Part shown: positions 35,236 to 47,235 of the stretch, piece by piece
How positions within the stretch are numbered: the stretch's first letter is position 1
How the letters are laid out: each line of letters begins with the position of its first letter
Origin: Mesorhabditis belari
Lineage: Eukaryota > Nematoda > Chromadorea > Rhabditida > Rhabditidae
Reading direction: 5' to 3'
Assembly: GCA_958450365.1 (NCBI GenBank)
Contig: CAUEEP010000736.1
Span: 3,530,001-3,594,000 of the forward strand
DNA: 64,000 nt
Notes under the pieces: model-generated
What the model was told of the DNA's origin: nothing
What the model saw: only the letters and a program-made list of their open reading frames with translations
The model's database searches: none
Translations under genes and position numbers: made by a program

Positions 35236-36527
35236 TACAGGGTGCGGCATAAGTATGGCTACAAGGTTGTAACATTGATTTAAGAAACTGATTGATTTTT
35301 ATTTCTTGCCAAAGGATTATTTTCTCTTAATTTGAATGCTTTTTTATATTATGTAACAGTTTTTAAGCAAATTTTTAAGTTTGGACATAATGGTGAAGGC
35401 TTCTCCCAACCGTGCCGCTATTCTTCAGCTTGGAGCACAAGGACGATCAACTTCGGATATTGCCCAACTGCTGAAAATGCATCGAATGACGGTATACCGC
35501 ATTTTGCAACAAAATAGAGTAGAAGAGCTTCCTAAAAGTGGACGTCCGCGAAAAATTGATCACACGAGACTCAAGAAAATCATTAAGAAACGAATCCAGC
35601 GCAATCCTGCCCGGAGCATGAGAAAAATGGCTCCCCAATTGAATGTTTCTGATAGAACTATCCGTCGTATCGTCAAAAAGGATCTGGGTCTTCACCCTTA
35701 CAAGTTAAGGAAGCATAATGGCCTGACGGATCTTCAAATGAGAAACAGGAAGCAAAAATGTGCTCTTCTTCTTGCAAGGGCCGCAAATGATGAGCATCTG
35801 ACGACGCTTTTTACGGACGAGAAATTATTCAACATTGAGCAAGTTTTCAACTCTCAAAATGATCGAATTTTGGCTCACAGCCCTCAAGAAGCAAATAAAA
35901 GTGGCCGATATGTGGACAGGAACTCACATCCAGCAGGAGTCATGGTTTTTGCAGGGGTGTAAGCAACTGGTCGCACACCGTTGATTTTCGTTGATAAAGG
36001 GCTGAAAATTAACACAGACGTGTATCTGGACGTTCTCACAAAACATGTACAGCCGTGGAGTCAAGGACATTACCAAAATCAGCGCTGGACATTGATGCAA
36101 GACGGCGCCCCAGCGCACAAAGCAAAAAAGACTCAAGAGTGGTGTCGAAACAATTTGCCCGACTTCATTCCCGCCAATGAATGGCCAGCTAATTCGCCCG
36201 ACCTCAATGCTATGGATTTCTGTGTTTGGGCAATTTTGGAGCAAAAAGCATGCACAACAAAACATGCAAACGTTGAAAGTCTGAAAAAGGCTCTGAAGAA
36301 AGCCTGGGCGGAAATTCCACAAAGTACCCTGCGGGCCGCCGTGGAAAGTTATCCAAAGCGTCTTAAAGCCGTTATCAAGAATAAAGGTGCCCATATTGAA
36401 TAATTTGTTGTTTTTAAATGAATATGATTACTGTTGTTAATTTTAAATAAAGTTTGCATGAATCCGTTCATATTTCGTTACGATACACGGTTCTGAGTCT
36501 GTAACCATACTTATGCCGCACCCTGTA
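35236..36527 (+). mobile_element. DD37D mariner-family (maT-like) element, copy 2
   Basis: Ends CAGGGTGCGGCATAAGTATG and CATACTTATGCCGCACCCTG are inverted repeats of about 25 bp, each beside TA; length 1292 bp including the TA sites. The first and last six bases match copy 1, but the rest of the ends and the protein differ, so these are two families of one clade. Confidence 0.95.
35390..36403 (+). pseudogene. DD37D transposase, copy 2, one in-frame stop
   Basis: From ATG 35390 the frame stays open for 338 codons except a single TAA at 35960. Order: HTH (RSTSDIAQLLKMHRMTVYRI), a SGRPRK hook, second HTH (MAPQLNVSDRTIRRIV), FTDEKLF with the first catalytic Asp, then after the stop MQDGAPAH with the second and SPDLNAMDFCVW with the third, 37 residues later. 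Full length for the group is about 340 residues. The near-intact frame implies recent activity in this lineage. The transcript is not expected to be spliced. Confidence 0.9.
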
Positions 36528-36574
36528 TTTCTAGACATTCTAGACATATCATTTTCATAGATCTAGACATTCTA

Positions 36575-37110
36575 GACATACAGTCGGCAAAAAAAGTCTT
36601 GCACCATTGTCTCTCAGAGACTTAAAACAAAAAATTTTCCGTAAAAATAATCGTTTCAGAGAAAACTTTTTCACAACTAATTCTACTATTTTTGTCTAGC
36701 TTCCGGACATATTAGCCATTTTTATTACAAGCGACTCCTTTTTACGTAAAACAAAGTTTTATCAGAGACAGCCGGTTTAGAAAGCAAAAAAGTCTTGCAC
36801 CATTGTTGTATTCTGTTGTTTACTATGGTATAGACGACATTTAATGCCTTCTCCGTTTGTACTTTCAGTAACTCGACCATGCTGAATTTAAATCTGAAAA
36901 CTGTTTATTTCTACCTCTCTTAGTTTGTGAGATATGCCAACTTATTTTGTATACAGACAAAAGTATGGAAAAATACTGTATTTCTGTAGTTTACTATGGT
37001 ATAGACGACACTTTTTGTCTTCTCCGTTTATATCTTTAGCAATTCGACTATGCTGAATTCAAATCTGAAAACCGTTTGTTTCTAGCTCTTTTAGTTTTTG
37101 AGATCACTAT
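36575..37110. repeat. Tc1-type end fragments and a 170-bp direct duplication
   Basis: TACAGTCGGCAAAAAAAGTC then TTGCACCATTG at 36580 resembles a Tc1-like terminus, and AAAAAGTCTTGCACCATTG recurs at 36785. A segment with TTTACTATGGTATAGACGAC occurs at about 36818 and 36989, each followed by TTCTCCGTTT and GAATT-CAAATCTGAAAAC pieces, so a block of about 170 bp is tandemly duplicated. Confidence 0.65.
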
Positions 37111-37370
37111 ACCCCAATTATAGAACCTAGCTGATAGATTTTAGTGTTTGAAATCTTCTTGAAGCAAAAACGTACTCTAAACCGGATTCCAGCATCGATT
37201 CGCTTAAGGCTTAGGCTCTTCAAAAAGCATGGGTAAACTCGATGCCGCTATTTGGCCATTTGATAATTCCCAAATTTCACCAAGCCTGTATTTCTGATCT
37301 TTTTTAAATCTTCTTTAATGACTCATTTTTTGTTCGAAAAACTTGAAAGCTCTTCTTTCTACGCTAGACA

Positions 37371-37428
37371 ACAGACAACAGACAACAGACAACAGACAAC
37401 AGACAACAGTTAACAGACAACAGACAAC
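37371..37428. repeat. ACAACAG 7-bp tandem repeat
   Basis: About eight units of ACAACAG with one variant unit (GTTAACAG). Confidence 0.9.
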
Positions 37429-37429
37429 A

Positions 37430-38270
37430 TTTCTGACGCTAATCAAATCAGCCTTAAACTTGAAACATTGAACTTTTCTCTTCGCTAAACCAGGAATATA
37501 CCCAATCTAGTCAAAAATTGAAGTTATTTTCATGAGATTTCATTTTCCACCTCGTGCTCACTTCAAACTTTTCAACCAATTTACAATTTTCACAATTTTC
37601 ACAACTTTTCAACCTATTATCTTCTTTTTTTTGAGGCCATTCATGTCCGAAACCAATTACAGCCACTATCACAAGGTTTGTGAGTTAGATAAAAAAAAGA
37701 AACAAAAACAAAAAAGCTAAAAAAGATTCAATTGAAAATCCCAAGAGATTTAAAAAGTTGTAAACATTCTAAAAATTTAAATCTCGAAAAATTAAAGCAA
37801 AAGAAAAAAGTAAAAAAGATTTTTGGCAAAGATCGGGTATCTTTTTTTAATTATTTTCTTTTTTCTTTGCAACAAATTTAATTATTAAATTTTCAAATTC
37901 AATTTTTTAACTTGATTATCTACAAATTTGTGACGTTTTAACGGTTTGACGGTTTTATTTACGTCACAATCCTCAAGAGGGGAAATGTCTACTTCAAAGC
38001 TCAAGGTCACTCCAAAAATGTGGAAAATTTGCTTGAATACTGTCTGTGCAAAAAATTTGAACATTTCTGACGACGAAATTACCATTTTCAGAGTCTAGAC
38101 ATGAATTTCCTGACCGGATAAGAACTTATAAACTTTTTCAACTCTAATCAATCAACGATCTTCACCAGAGTTCCCCTTGTCTACTAAAAGGCTATATTTT
38201 TGTCATTATCAAACTTCAGCTTACATTTGATCAGCTTTTAGATTGATTTGATTCTTTTTTTATTTAGTTT
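37430..38270. other. no supported gene
   Basis: A 38-codon frame starts at 37987 (MSTSKLKVTPKMWKI) and looks mildly coding, and a basic frame starts at 37532, but neither has splice context or family resemblance. Otherwise AT-rich. Confidence 0.4.
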
Positions 38271-39005
38271 CATTGAACCTTGTGATTCTTCATTGAATCA
38301 TACCAAAATCCTAATAAATTTGCAAGGCAAAGACTCGAACCCGAGCAAAAAGTGCGGGAATTGCTTTGTATCCAAGTACCTTATCCACTACGCCATTAGC
38401 TTATGTTGGCTTGCTGCGAGAAAAGCTCCTTTAAAGATGTTTAAGCGAGATGTTGTCTTTTTGACTTTGACTTTTAAGTGAAATATCTCGAGTCTTATGA
38501 GAAGCTAATTTTTTTTTGCGGTATTTTGTTCAGCTTAGTCGATTCTATAACTTTTTGGATAGAATGATTCGCTTGGGACCGAAAACTTCAATATAAAGAA
38601 CCTAAAAAATGTCGCAAATTTTCTACAGAGCTGGACGGTCACTGATTGCATTTGGCTGGGACAAAACGCAGAAATTTTCGTCACTTTTTAGAATCTCAAA
38701 TTCGTTGTAAGTTCGTTTTATCAAAGCTCGACTTTATATTTCATTTTGTTAATATTATTCACTAGTTTCTTTCAAGATTTCGTTGCGAGCCATTCTGATT
38801 GTGATCCTTCATTGAATCTTTCCAAAATCCTAACAAATTTGCAAGACGAAGACTTGAACCCGAGCAAAAAATGCAGAAATTTCTTTGTATCCAAGCCTCT
38901 TATCCACTAGTCCATCAGCCCCTATCGGCCCCTACGAGCAAAGCTGGTTTAAAGATGTTTAAGCGAGATGTTGTCTTTTTGACTTTTCAGTGAAATATCT
39001 TGTAA
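38270..39005. repeat. two direct copies of a tRNA-like repeat unit around a MITE
   Basis: A unit of about 215 bp at 38270-38490 recurs at 38795-39005 (shared TAAAGATGTTTAAGCGAGAT, CTTCATTGAATC, TTTGCAAG). Each holds a minus-strand tRNA-like head: 38322-38398 (GGCGTAGTGGATAAGG, CGGGTTCGAGTC) and 38850-38921 (GGACTAGTGGATAAGAGG, CGGGTTCAAGTC). Between them, 38535-38737 is a decayed TACAGTCGAACT-type MITE. Confidence 0.7.
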
Positions 39006-39944
39006 CTGAAATAGCCCAAATCGGTTCCACTTTTTTTGGCTTTCACCTAATTTCAATCCAAAATTGAAACCATTTCACGTGCCTTTTGTCTATCAATCGT
39101 CATTTTACGAGAATCACACTCATTTAGAATATTTTCGTCTCTAAACAAAATCCCTTTCTCCTTTTTATCACTCATCTCATTTCCCCCGGATACTTTCCGT
39201 GAACTTTATCACTCTAAATTGAACATCCCCAAATTTCCTATAAACCTTTTTTTACTTCTCAATCTAAAAATTTAATTAATATACAGTAATATTCTAGGAT
39301 AATCCATTTTATTTGGGTTTTTCATTAATTTCTTGCAACAGTTCCTTGCGAGCCATTCTTGGAACTGAAATAACTGTAATTGAAAGTTCAAAAAAGTTAT
39401 AAGTCTTTGATAGAAAGCGAACTTGAAATACTTTCAAAGGCCACTTTTCTTTTTCTTTTGAAACTATAAATGTACATTTTCCAAAATCTGTTCTTTAATT
39501 TCAACTTCAAAACTACAAAAATCTTCAAAAGTACCAATTAAAAGTGATAAATTGGAACTTGATGAGAGTTTGGTTTAAAGAATAGATTTTCCTGACTATG
39601 CAATGGCTCTTTAAAACAAAAAAACTTGACGTTGTGTTCTGCTTACAATTATGTTTATTGTTTTTCATTACAGTAGCATCCAGTCTTTACGGTAAAACGA
39701 TTGAGATTACTCTATTGAAACTAAAGGAGTCAGTATTTTGGAGCTAAGCTTGGAGCCGTTCAGTTCCTTCTAAACTTATAAAATCTTTCTGCATTCTGCA
39801 TCTGCATCTGCATCTGCATTTCTGCAAGTAGTCAAAATCGACGGGTTGGTGCTGAGAGAAACATGACAAAAAAGACTGACAGATGTTTTTGTTATAAATC
39901 TAGTTTCTTCATATAGTTTCAAGCAATCAGGTTAGCCAGATCAG
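39006..39944. other. no supported gene
   Basis: AT-rich; contains a GCATCT hexamer run at 39788-39820. Nothing else stands out. Confidence 0.4.
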
Positions 39945-40142
39945 TTCTAGAACTCTAGATCAGTTCTAGAGCTCTAGATCATTTCTAGAACTCTAGATCA
40001 GTTCTCGAGCTCTAGATCAGTTTTAGAACCCTAGATCAGTTCTAGGACTCTAGATCAGTTCTAGAGCTCTTGATCATTTCCAGAACTCTAGATCATTTCT
40101 AGAACTCTAGATCAGTTCTAGAGCTCTAGATCAGTTCTAGAT
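39945..40142. repeat. 19-bp tandem repeat AGATCAGTTCTAGAACTCT
   Basis: About ten units with small changes; many carry TCTAGA and GAGCTC palindromes. The array is AT/GC balanced compared with its AT-rich flanks. Confidence 0.92.
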
Positions 40143-40916
40143 TCATTCAAGGAACATGTGCTTTATGCAGCCTTTTTATCTTACCTTTTATCAAAGGTTG
40201 GTTCATCAATTTTTTGATATTTCACAAAATCTAAGCTATACTTTACTGATAAAACAGCGATTTTCTTCAAGTTCTCATGTATAAGAAATGATTTAAATGA
40301 TAAGTCACTTCCAAAGTTCTAATGTTAAACAGGGAACTTTCAAATTTCTTTTAAAGCTTACCTGGAAGTACGAAAAACTGCTAAATGTACATGGTTACTT
40401 ATCGAATTAAATCCACTTGCGCCATTCGTTAATTGTCTCAAAAAAGCACTAAATGAGGAAACAAAGATCATGCAACAAAGAAATACAATACTATTCCCCT
40501 CATTTCATCCCTCTTAATCACATTAATTATAGATTTCTCAAAGGGGATTCTTTTATGTCAAGAAAAACAGTCAAAAGAAAACTGTGTGGGTTAGAGGGGG
40601 ATATTCTCAAGGGATATTTAACGGGGGAAAAAGCTCCACCCAAATACTCATTTCCATTTCATTTTCGTCAATCATTCTGTTTTTCCCGCTTCAAATTTTG
40701 TTTCTCTTAATTGATGACTAGTTTTTTTTCTCGATATATCAAATATTTAAACCAATTTTTACAAAAATTTCACTAACTTTTGCCAAAATGAAAAGTTTGT
40801 TTTGGTCGATTAATTTTAGAATTTCATATTTATAATACTATTTTGTTTTATAGCTTTAATTTACTTTACTAATTGACTTTAAAAGGATTTAATCTATTAC
40901 AGCTGGATGAAATATA
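40143..40916. other. no supported gene
   Basis: AT-rich spacer between two tandem arrays. A frame from 40453 to 40710 is open but shows no family resemblance or splice context. Confidence 0.4.
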
Positions 40917-41660
40917 GCTCCAATTTGGTTCCAATATGGTTCCAATATGGTTCAGATACAGTTCCAATATGGTTCAGATACAGTTCCAATATGGTTCCAA
41001 TATGGTTCCAATATGGTTCCAATACAGTTCCAATATGGTTCCAATATGGTTCAGATACAGTTCCAATATGGTTCCAATATGGTTCCAGATACAGTTCCAA
41101 TATGGTTCCAATATGGTTCCAATATGGTTCCAATATGGTTCCAATATGGTTCCAATATGGTTCCAATATGGTTCCAATATGGTTCCAATATGGTTCCAAT
41201 ATGGTTCCAATATGGTTCAGATACAGTTCCAATATGGTTCCAATATGGTTCCAATATGGTTCCAATATGGTTCCAATATGGTTCCAATATGGTTCCAATA
41301 TGGTTCAGATACAGTTCCAATATGGTTCCAATATGGTTCCAATATGGTTCCAATATGGTTCCAATATGGTTCCAATATGGTTCGGATATGGTTCCAATAT
41401 GGTTCAGATACAGTTCCAATATGGTTCCAATATGGTTCCAATATGGTTCCAATATGGTTCCAATATGGTTCGGATATGGTTCCAATATGGTTCAGATACA
41501 GTTCCAATATGGTTCCAATATGGTTCCAATATGGTTCCAATATGGTTCCAATATGGTTCCAATATGGTTCCAATATGGTTTCAATATGGTTCCAATATGG
41601 TTCAGATACAGTTCCAATATGGTTCCAATATGGTTCGGATATGGTTCCAATATGGTTCCT
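40917..41660. repeat. 11-bp satellite TTCCAATATGG
   Basis: About 67 head-to-tail units of TTCCAATATGG, with interspersed variants TTCAGATACAG and TTCGGATATGG. Because 11 is not a multiple of 3, all three plus frames read the same 11-residue peptide repeat (containing PIWFQYGSNMV) and lack stops, which creates several long artefactual open frames, and likewise on the minus strand. Confidence 0.95.
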
Positions 41661-42038
41661 CCTTCCCTTTACCTTCTGAACCTAGGTGTTTCCTTTTGAA
41701 CCTGTTCCACTTGTTTATTATTGAGTTTTATTCACTTGTTACTTAATTTTCCATTCATTTCCATGAATCTAGTTTTTCTTACTTTTTCCCGAAGATTTTC
41801 ATCCACTGTAGCTGTACTGTAGCTTTACAGTACTATTAAAGGCTCTTTTCTTGGCTACAATTGACTGAATATCTTGAAATCTTTAACTGATAAATGAACG
41901 ATATTTAGTTAAGCAACTAAAAACTCTAATTTACTCATTTGCTTTAATGATTTGTTTATTTTTTGCTTATTTTTGTTTATTTTTGTTTATATTTCTTTTA
42001 TCTTACATATTTTATGCATTTCTTTATTTAGAAACAAG

Positions 42039-44445
42039 ATGAGAATTCAATTATTTCTATTATTGATAACTTTTGTTGGATTCATTGCAGCTCACCGACA
42101 AAGGGTAGAGTTGAAAATCTAAAATAAACTTTACTTTCCTTTTCCAGCACTCAAAAAGATCGGCCACAATTACTTACAAAACAAAAGAGGTAAGAAGAAA
42201 AGGAGAGCGTTTTTAGAGTTTATTTAAAACTTTTCTAGTTTGTGTAATGGAACGATTGACTGGTGTAAAGCACACTTTCTGTCCGACGAGTCGTGTAAGT
42301 TTTCACAGAAAATAAAAAGTTTATCTAAAGCAAAGATGTTGATTTAGTACACTGTTATAGATTTTTAAGCTTTGAATGATACTAAATAAAGCTTGACTAG
42401 CTTGACTAATCGATCCTGAGAAAACAGCGGCTAAACGACGAATAAACTCGCGTCTTTTCTTTTCATTTCCCCATTTCATTAGTCTAATTAAGTTCTATTT
42501 AGCATCATTCAAAAAATTACAATTTGCTAATACCGTATTTTCTCTAATAGTAGTGCACCCTGAGCGTCGCCTAAATTGCTCGAAATCTCGAGAATCGGTT
42601 ATCAGAACCTATCGATGTGGGATCGGAAAATGTAGCTGACGTTGAGATCTTGCAGGGGATTTGAGTGTTGAGCTTTTGCAAAAGCTTGGAAACCGTAAAA
42701 TCGTCACCAACTCGGCTCAGCTGGATGCACTATTATCAGCCTAAGTCTAAGCTTGAACTTTGCCTAAATTCCTCGAAATCTCGAGAACCGTTTATCAGAA
42801 CCTATCGATGTGGGGTCGGAAAATGTAGCTGAAGATGAGATCTAGTGGGGGATTAGAGTGTTGAGCTTCTGCAAAAGCTTGGAAACCGTAAAATAGTCGC
42901 CAACCCGGGGTGCGCTACTATTAGAGAAAATACGGTATAACTAAAGACTTAGTCTTTCAAAGATCTTTGTACAATATCTGATTACTCTACTTTTAAAGGC
43001 TTACAAGTATTACAGTAGCTTTTCTACTTAGTTTACTGATTGTCAGCCGGCTATAGTATCCAACCATGATTCTGTAAAGTACTAAAGATTATCCTCTTAC
43101 TAACCTTTACTATTTGCTTTTAAACTTAAAATTGACACAATCTTCATGATCTGGCTTTTAAAATGACTGTAAATATTTGCTTTACTAAGCACATTTCACA
43201 AGTTCAGCAAACTTTTAGTACCCAAATTTACAAACACAGAAGATCTCAATTTTTAAATCAAAAGTACTCAAAGTTCTCAAGAACGAATTTCGTTTTCATT
43301 CAAGAAAAAAAAACAAAAATCTCTGGGAACTTAAACAGAACTTTGTGAGATTTGGAATTGGTTAATTGGAAAACCAATTAACCAAAATAGACTGTAAAAT
43401 AGACTGTTTAATAGTGAAAATTATGTGTTTCAGCCTAATGACCCCATTGATTGGCCGTGTATTCGAGTTGATGATCTCTGCAATGGAACTCCGCAATGTC
43501 CGGGAGGAGAAGATGAGGATCCTGATCTCTGCATGTTCTTTCAAGCGGTTGGTATATTGATAGAAACATTTTCGGGGTCAAGTCAAGCAAGGATACGACT
43601 AAGCCAGAAGCCTGATTTGCCTTGCCTGGCTGACTTTACTGCAAGACTGAGTCAGAAGCCGAACTTGGGTCTAGCTTGGTTTTCAGACTTCAGACTACAT
43701 TATTGATATACTAAATAGCCAAATGATTCAATGAATCTAGAAAAGAAGAACAGTTTGAAGATTCCTAATCGGCCCCGAATCAGCCCGAATCGGTTCGAAT
43801 CGGTCCGAATCGAAAGTGTGAAAATGTTCCAAGTCGTCGAGCTCAGATTCATCAATATAGTCTTTTGAGAACACTTTTATACATTTTACACAGCATTATT
43901 GATATACTACACAATCAAATGATTCAGTGAATCTCATAGAAAAGAGATGAACAGTTTGAAGAACCCGGATTGGTCCGAATCGGCCCAAATCAGCCCAAAT
44001 CGGCCCGAATTGGCTCGAATTAGCCCGAATGAAAATGTTCCAAGTCTTCGAGTTCAAATTCATCAATATAGTCTTTTTGAGAAGGCTTTTATTGATATCC
44101 TAAACAATTAAATGATTCAATGAATCTAGAGAAGAGTTGAACAGTTTGGAGATTACTTACGGGCCATAGAAATTCTCAGCAAGCAAGGCTGACAAAATAT
44201 TTTGCCAATGTTAAATCGACAAACTCATCTTCATCTACATCTTTACATTCCTAGCAAGCTCAAGATCAAGAACTAGTTTCTTATTTCTTTTCCTTGCAAA
44301 ATTTTACCCATCACAATCAAACTTCATCTCATTTCAGCAAAACGTCGCTTTTCAACAGATGAAGCGAAAAGTGGTCACTATGTTGAAGCCATATATGGAA
44401 ACAAAGACAAAAACAAAAAGTGATCAAGAATTTATCAAAATCTAA
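42039..44445 (+). CDS. small secreted LDL-receptor class A domain protein
   Basis: Exons seen: 42039-42104 (signal peptide MRIQLFLLLITFVGFIAA), 42148-42189, 42239-42294, 43434-43547 and 44338-44445. The fourth holds an LDLa module: DWPCIRVDDLCNGTPQC then PGGEDEDPDLC, including the acidic DxxxxE calcium-cage residues; a preceding TFCPTS in exon 3 gives the first cysteines. The last exon encodes a basic tail ending EFIKI. The start follows a TTTATTTAG acceptor. One problem remains: exon 3 must be read one base out of phase from exons 1-2, so a junction or base is wrong in this model, or the gene is damaged. The domain usually binds ligands outside the cell. Intron 3 holds a MITE and intron 4 a tandem duplication. 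Confidence 0.7.
42531..42937. repeat. MITE, TACCGTATTTTCTCTAATAG family, full copy
   Basis: Left TACCGTATTTTCTCTAATAG then TAGTGCACCC; right CTACTATTAGAGAAAATACG then GTA. The inside is two tandem copies of a 190-bp unit marked by CCTATCGATGTGGG and AAAATGTAGCTGA. It lies in intron 3 of the LDLa gene. Confidence 0.85.
43700..44165. repeat. 195-bp tandem duplication with 10-bp GAATCGGCCC arrays
   Basis: AAATGATTCAATGAATCT-type marks start units at 43722, 43918 and 44110 (spacing 196 and 192). Each of the first two units contains a short array of 10-bp words such as GAATCGGCCC, then AAAATGTTCCAAGTC. It lies in intron 4 of the LDLa gene. Confidence 0.85.
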
Positions 44446-44584
44446 ATAACTTTCCATTCGCATGAATAGTACAAATTTCTCTCTCAATAAAGAATTCCGA
44501 CTTTTTTCTTTTTAAAACAACATTTGATTCAAAATTGGATACATAAAATCAACAGTGTCAACAAATTTTATTTTATTAAACATT

Positions 44585-44871
44585 TACCGTATTTTCTCTA
44601 ATAGTAGTGCACCCTGAGCGTCGCCTAAATTCCTCGAAATCTCGAGAACCGCTTATCAGTACCTATTGATGTGGGGTCGGAAAATGTAGCTGACGATGAG
44701 ATCTAGTGGGGGATTAGAGTGTTGAGCTTCTGCAAAAGCTCGGAAACCGTAAAATAGTCATCAACTCGGCTCAGCTGGATGCACTATTATCAGCCTAAGT
44801 CTAAGCTTGAGCTTTGCCTAAATTCCTCGAAATCTCGAGAACCGCTTATCAGAACCTATCGATGTGGGGTT
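44585..44871. repeat. MITE, TACCGTATTTTCTCTAATAG family, right-truncated
   Basis: The left end is intact and followed by one full and one partial internal unit; it stops within CGATGTGGGG, before the right terminal repeat. Confidence 0.8.
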
Positions 44872-45419
44872 AAACATTTAATTAAACATTTAATCTGAGA
44901 ACTAATCACTAGTCTTTTTGTTTTCTGAAAGATTACTGAAAGAAATAACTTTTCACCTGAGTAACCCAAATTCTAATAAAAAAAAATGGGTAGGTGGAGG
45001 ATATTTTAAAGTTTTCAAGGGTATTCAAGGGGTTTAGTAGTTCCATTTTGTGAGTTGAGTGAGTGCTTTTCTGGATTGACTTATGGGGAATGAGTGGCAT
45101 CATCATCAAACAGAAAACTCATTTCTGGAGAAGACAAGTTGATGAAAAGGGAAAGAACCTTAAAATGGAAATCTCTCTTTCACACAAAAGAGCCTCTTTG
45201 GCCAAAATTAGCCGAATTTTGCTCCCTACACTCTCAATCAAAGGAAAATCCTTGATTTTCAAACAATATTTTCAGAATATTTCTTTTACTTTTCTATTTG
45301 AAAGTTTAAGAGTCCAGTACTCAAAAGTTAACTTGTGAACAGCCGGATATTTCCTTTTCTTTCTTCCTTTCTCTTCCACCTTGTATTTCCTCTTTCTTAT
45401 TCGACAAAAAGATACCAAA
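44872..45419. other. no supported gene
   Basis: AT-rich spacer with a short AACATTTAATTA duplication at its start. Confidence 0.4.
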
Positions 45420-45934
45420 TATTGGGTTGGTGAATTGAAAACTGCTGGCTATTGTCATATGTGACAGTTTGAGCACTTTCTTCAAAAGAAACCCATTTTC
45501 GTGTCAATGGAAAAGTTGTAGAGAATCAAAAAATCAAGCTTATATCCAAATTTTCAGAACGATTCAAAAACTGGTTTTTAAGAAATGCGAAATTTACGAA
45601 TTTTCACAAAACTTGTATTTTAAGCAAAACTACTCGTGTATCTTTTTGGAAATTTGGCTATAAGCCTCATTTTTGATTCTCTACAACTTTTCTATTGACA
45701 CCAAAATGGGTTTCTTTTAAAGAAAGTGCTCAAACTGGGAAATCTCCATTTTTGAGTCTCACACTTGTCTCACACACAAACCAAAATCCTACTACGAAAG
45801 AGGAATCCGCAAATTGCCTGTAAAATGGGCAGAAGTCGTCAATAATAATGGAAATTATTTGGAATGAATTTATGCCTTTGTGTTGAATAAATTTTAGTCC
45901 AAAGTCCGGCAGTTTTCAATTCACCAACCCAATA
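45420..45934. repeat. MITE, TTGGGTTGGTGAATTG family, copy 2
   Basis: Terminal inverted repeats flanked by TA. Relative to the copy at 2405-2926 it lies in the opposite orientation: its right part matches the reverse complement of the other's left part (GAGGAATCCGCAAATTGCCT). Confidence 0.85.
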
Positions 45935-45999
45935 GTTCAGTGGTTAAAGCGTCTACCCAGAAAACATAAAGGTCAAGAATTCAATCCTCTTTCCGAAAA
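45934..45999 (+). repeat. tRNA-like (SINE-type) sequence
   Basis: TTCAGTGGTTAAAGCG (box A-like) and GGTCAAGAATTCAATCC (weak box B). It directly abuts the right end of the MITE. Confidence 0.45.
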
Positions 46000-47235
46000 T
46001 CTTACTTTATCATTCATTACTTTACTTTATTATAGCTTGTAAATGTCAATGAGATCGCTTTGGAATTAAAATTGAAATATCCGACTTTCGAATAACTTGA
46101 ATCGAACACCGAAAATTAGGCTTTAATAAATTAGATGTATACAACTTGGGAAGTGAAACTGGTTGATAAATCTCTTAGAACAAATCTATGATCTAATGAT
46201 CGAATGTTTCAAATGTTAATTCCAATCTGAGATCTTTGTTTTGATAGGAAATGAAAAGAGATTTGATGAAACTCGATTCTCTAGCTTCTCATTTTCAGCT
46301 CCCACACTTCTTTCACCACTTTTTCTAATAAAAACCCTTAAGTTTTAATCTGCTTTTCTCAAAAACTTGATCAAAAATAGTTTACTGCATTTTATTTAGT
46401 CTCTTTTTATTAAAAAACTTACTAGATTGATCAAATTTAGATGTTTATTCGTAAAGGAATTTAAAATACATTTTTCTGAGCAGTTCTTTGTTTCTTTTTT
46501 TAAATTCAAAGCTATTCATCTTAATTCTAAAATTTTGACAATAGTTTCTGACTCTAAAGCTGCTTTAAAGTCATATTGCTTTTAGTAGAAAAACTAGAAA
46601 AACTTGTATTGCTTTGTGGGACTTTGAAAGTGTCTAATTTTAAATCTGTTACAGTAGAACAGTACAGAATAGAACACTAGTTATTGATACGATAGTTATT
46701 GAAAGAACTACGATAAGTGTCTAAGTCTATGGTAAAGATCAAGATGTTTACTGGATTTACATCCCCGATTGACCTTTCCCTTTCAAAGGTTTCCTCCAAA
46801 TGAAATCTGAAACCATCGACCACCCACTAACCTTTTCCCCTTCATTTTTTCCCCATTTTGTCGTCATCAAACTTTTTGATCTTATTTACGCAAAAGCCGA
46901 TTATTTATAAACACATTTAGCTTTAGATGACGCTTTTTTTCAAGAGCTTAAAGAGCTTTTCAAGAGCTTTCCTTCAAAAGTCAACTTTTTCCTATGCTAT
47001 TTTCAGAGTTTTTATTATTTTTTTTGTTCAACAACAAGTACTAATTTTATTTTTTGTACACTCTAGCGTCATAATTCGGTTTAGCGAATAGTTTTGTTCG
47101 CTAATCGTTTTTGTTTAGAGATTAACGAAATTACTGACAAAATGTACAATGTAAAATGTGCAGAAAATTGTGGATTTGTATGTATTGAGATCATTTTTTT
47201 TATTTATAAAGAAATTTTTAACTGATTTTCTTCTA
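46000..47235. other. gene-poor AT-rich region
   Basis: No supported reading frames. The region contains scattered short repeats only. Confidence 0.4.

Noticed and set aside
37987..38100. A 38-codon small protein (MSTSKLKVTPKMWKI start)
   Set aside because: Slightly coding-like but isolated, with no family match, splice signal or repeat support.
40907..41746. Open frames of 247-279 codons on the plus strand and several on the minus strand
   Set aside because: They are produced by the 11-bp satellite, which has no stops in most frames; nothing else supports a gene.
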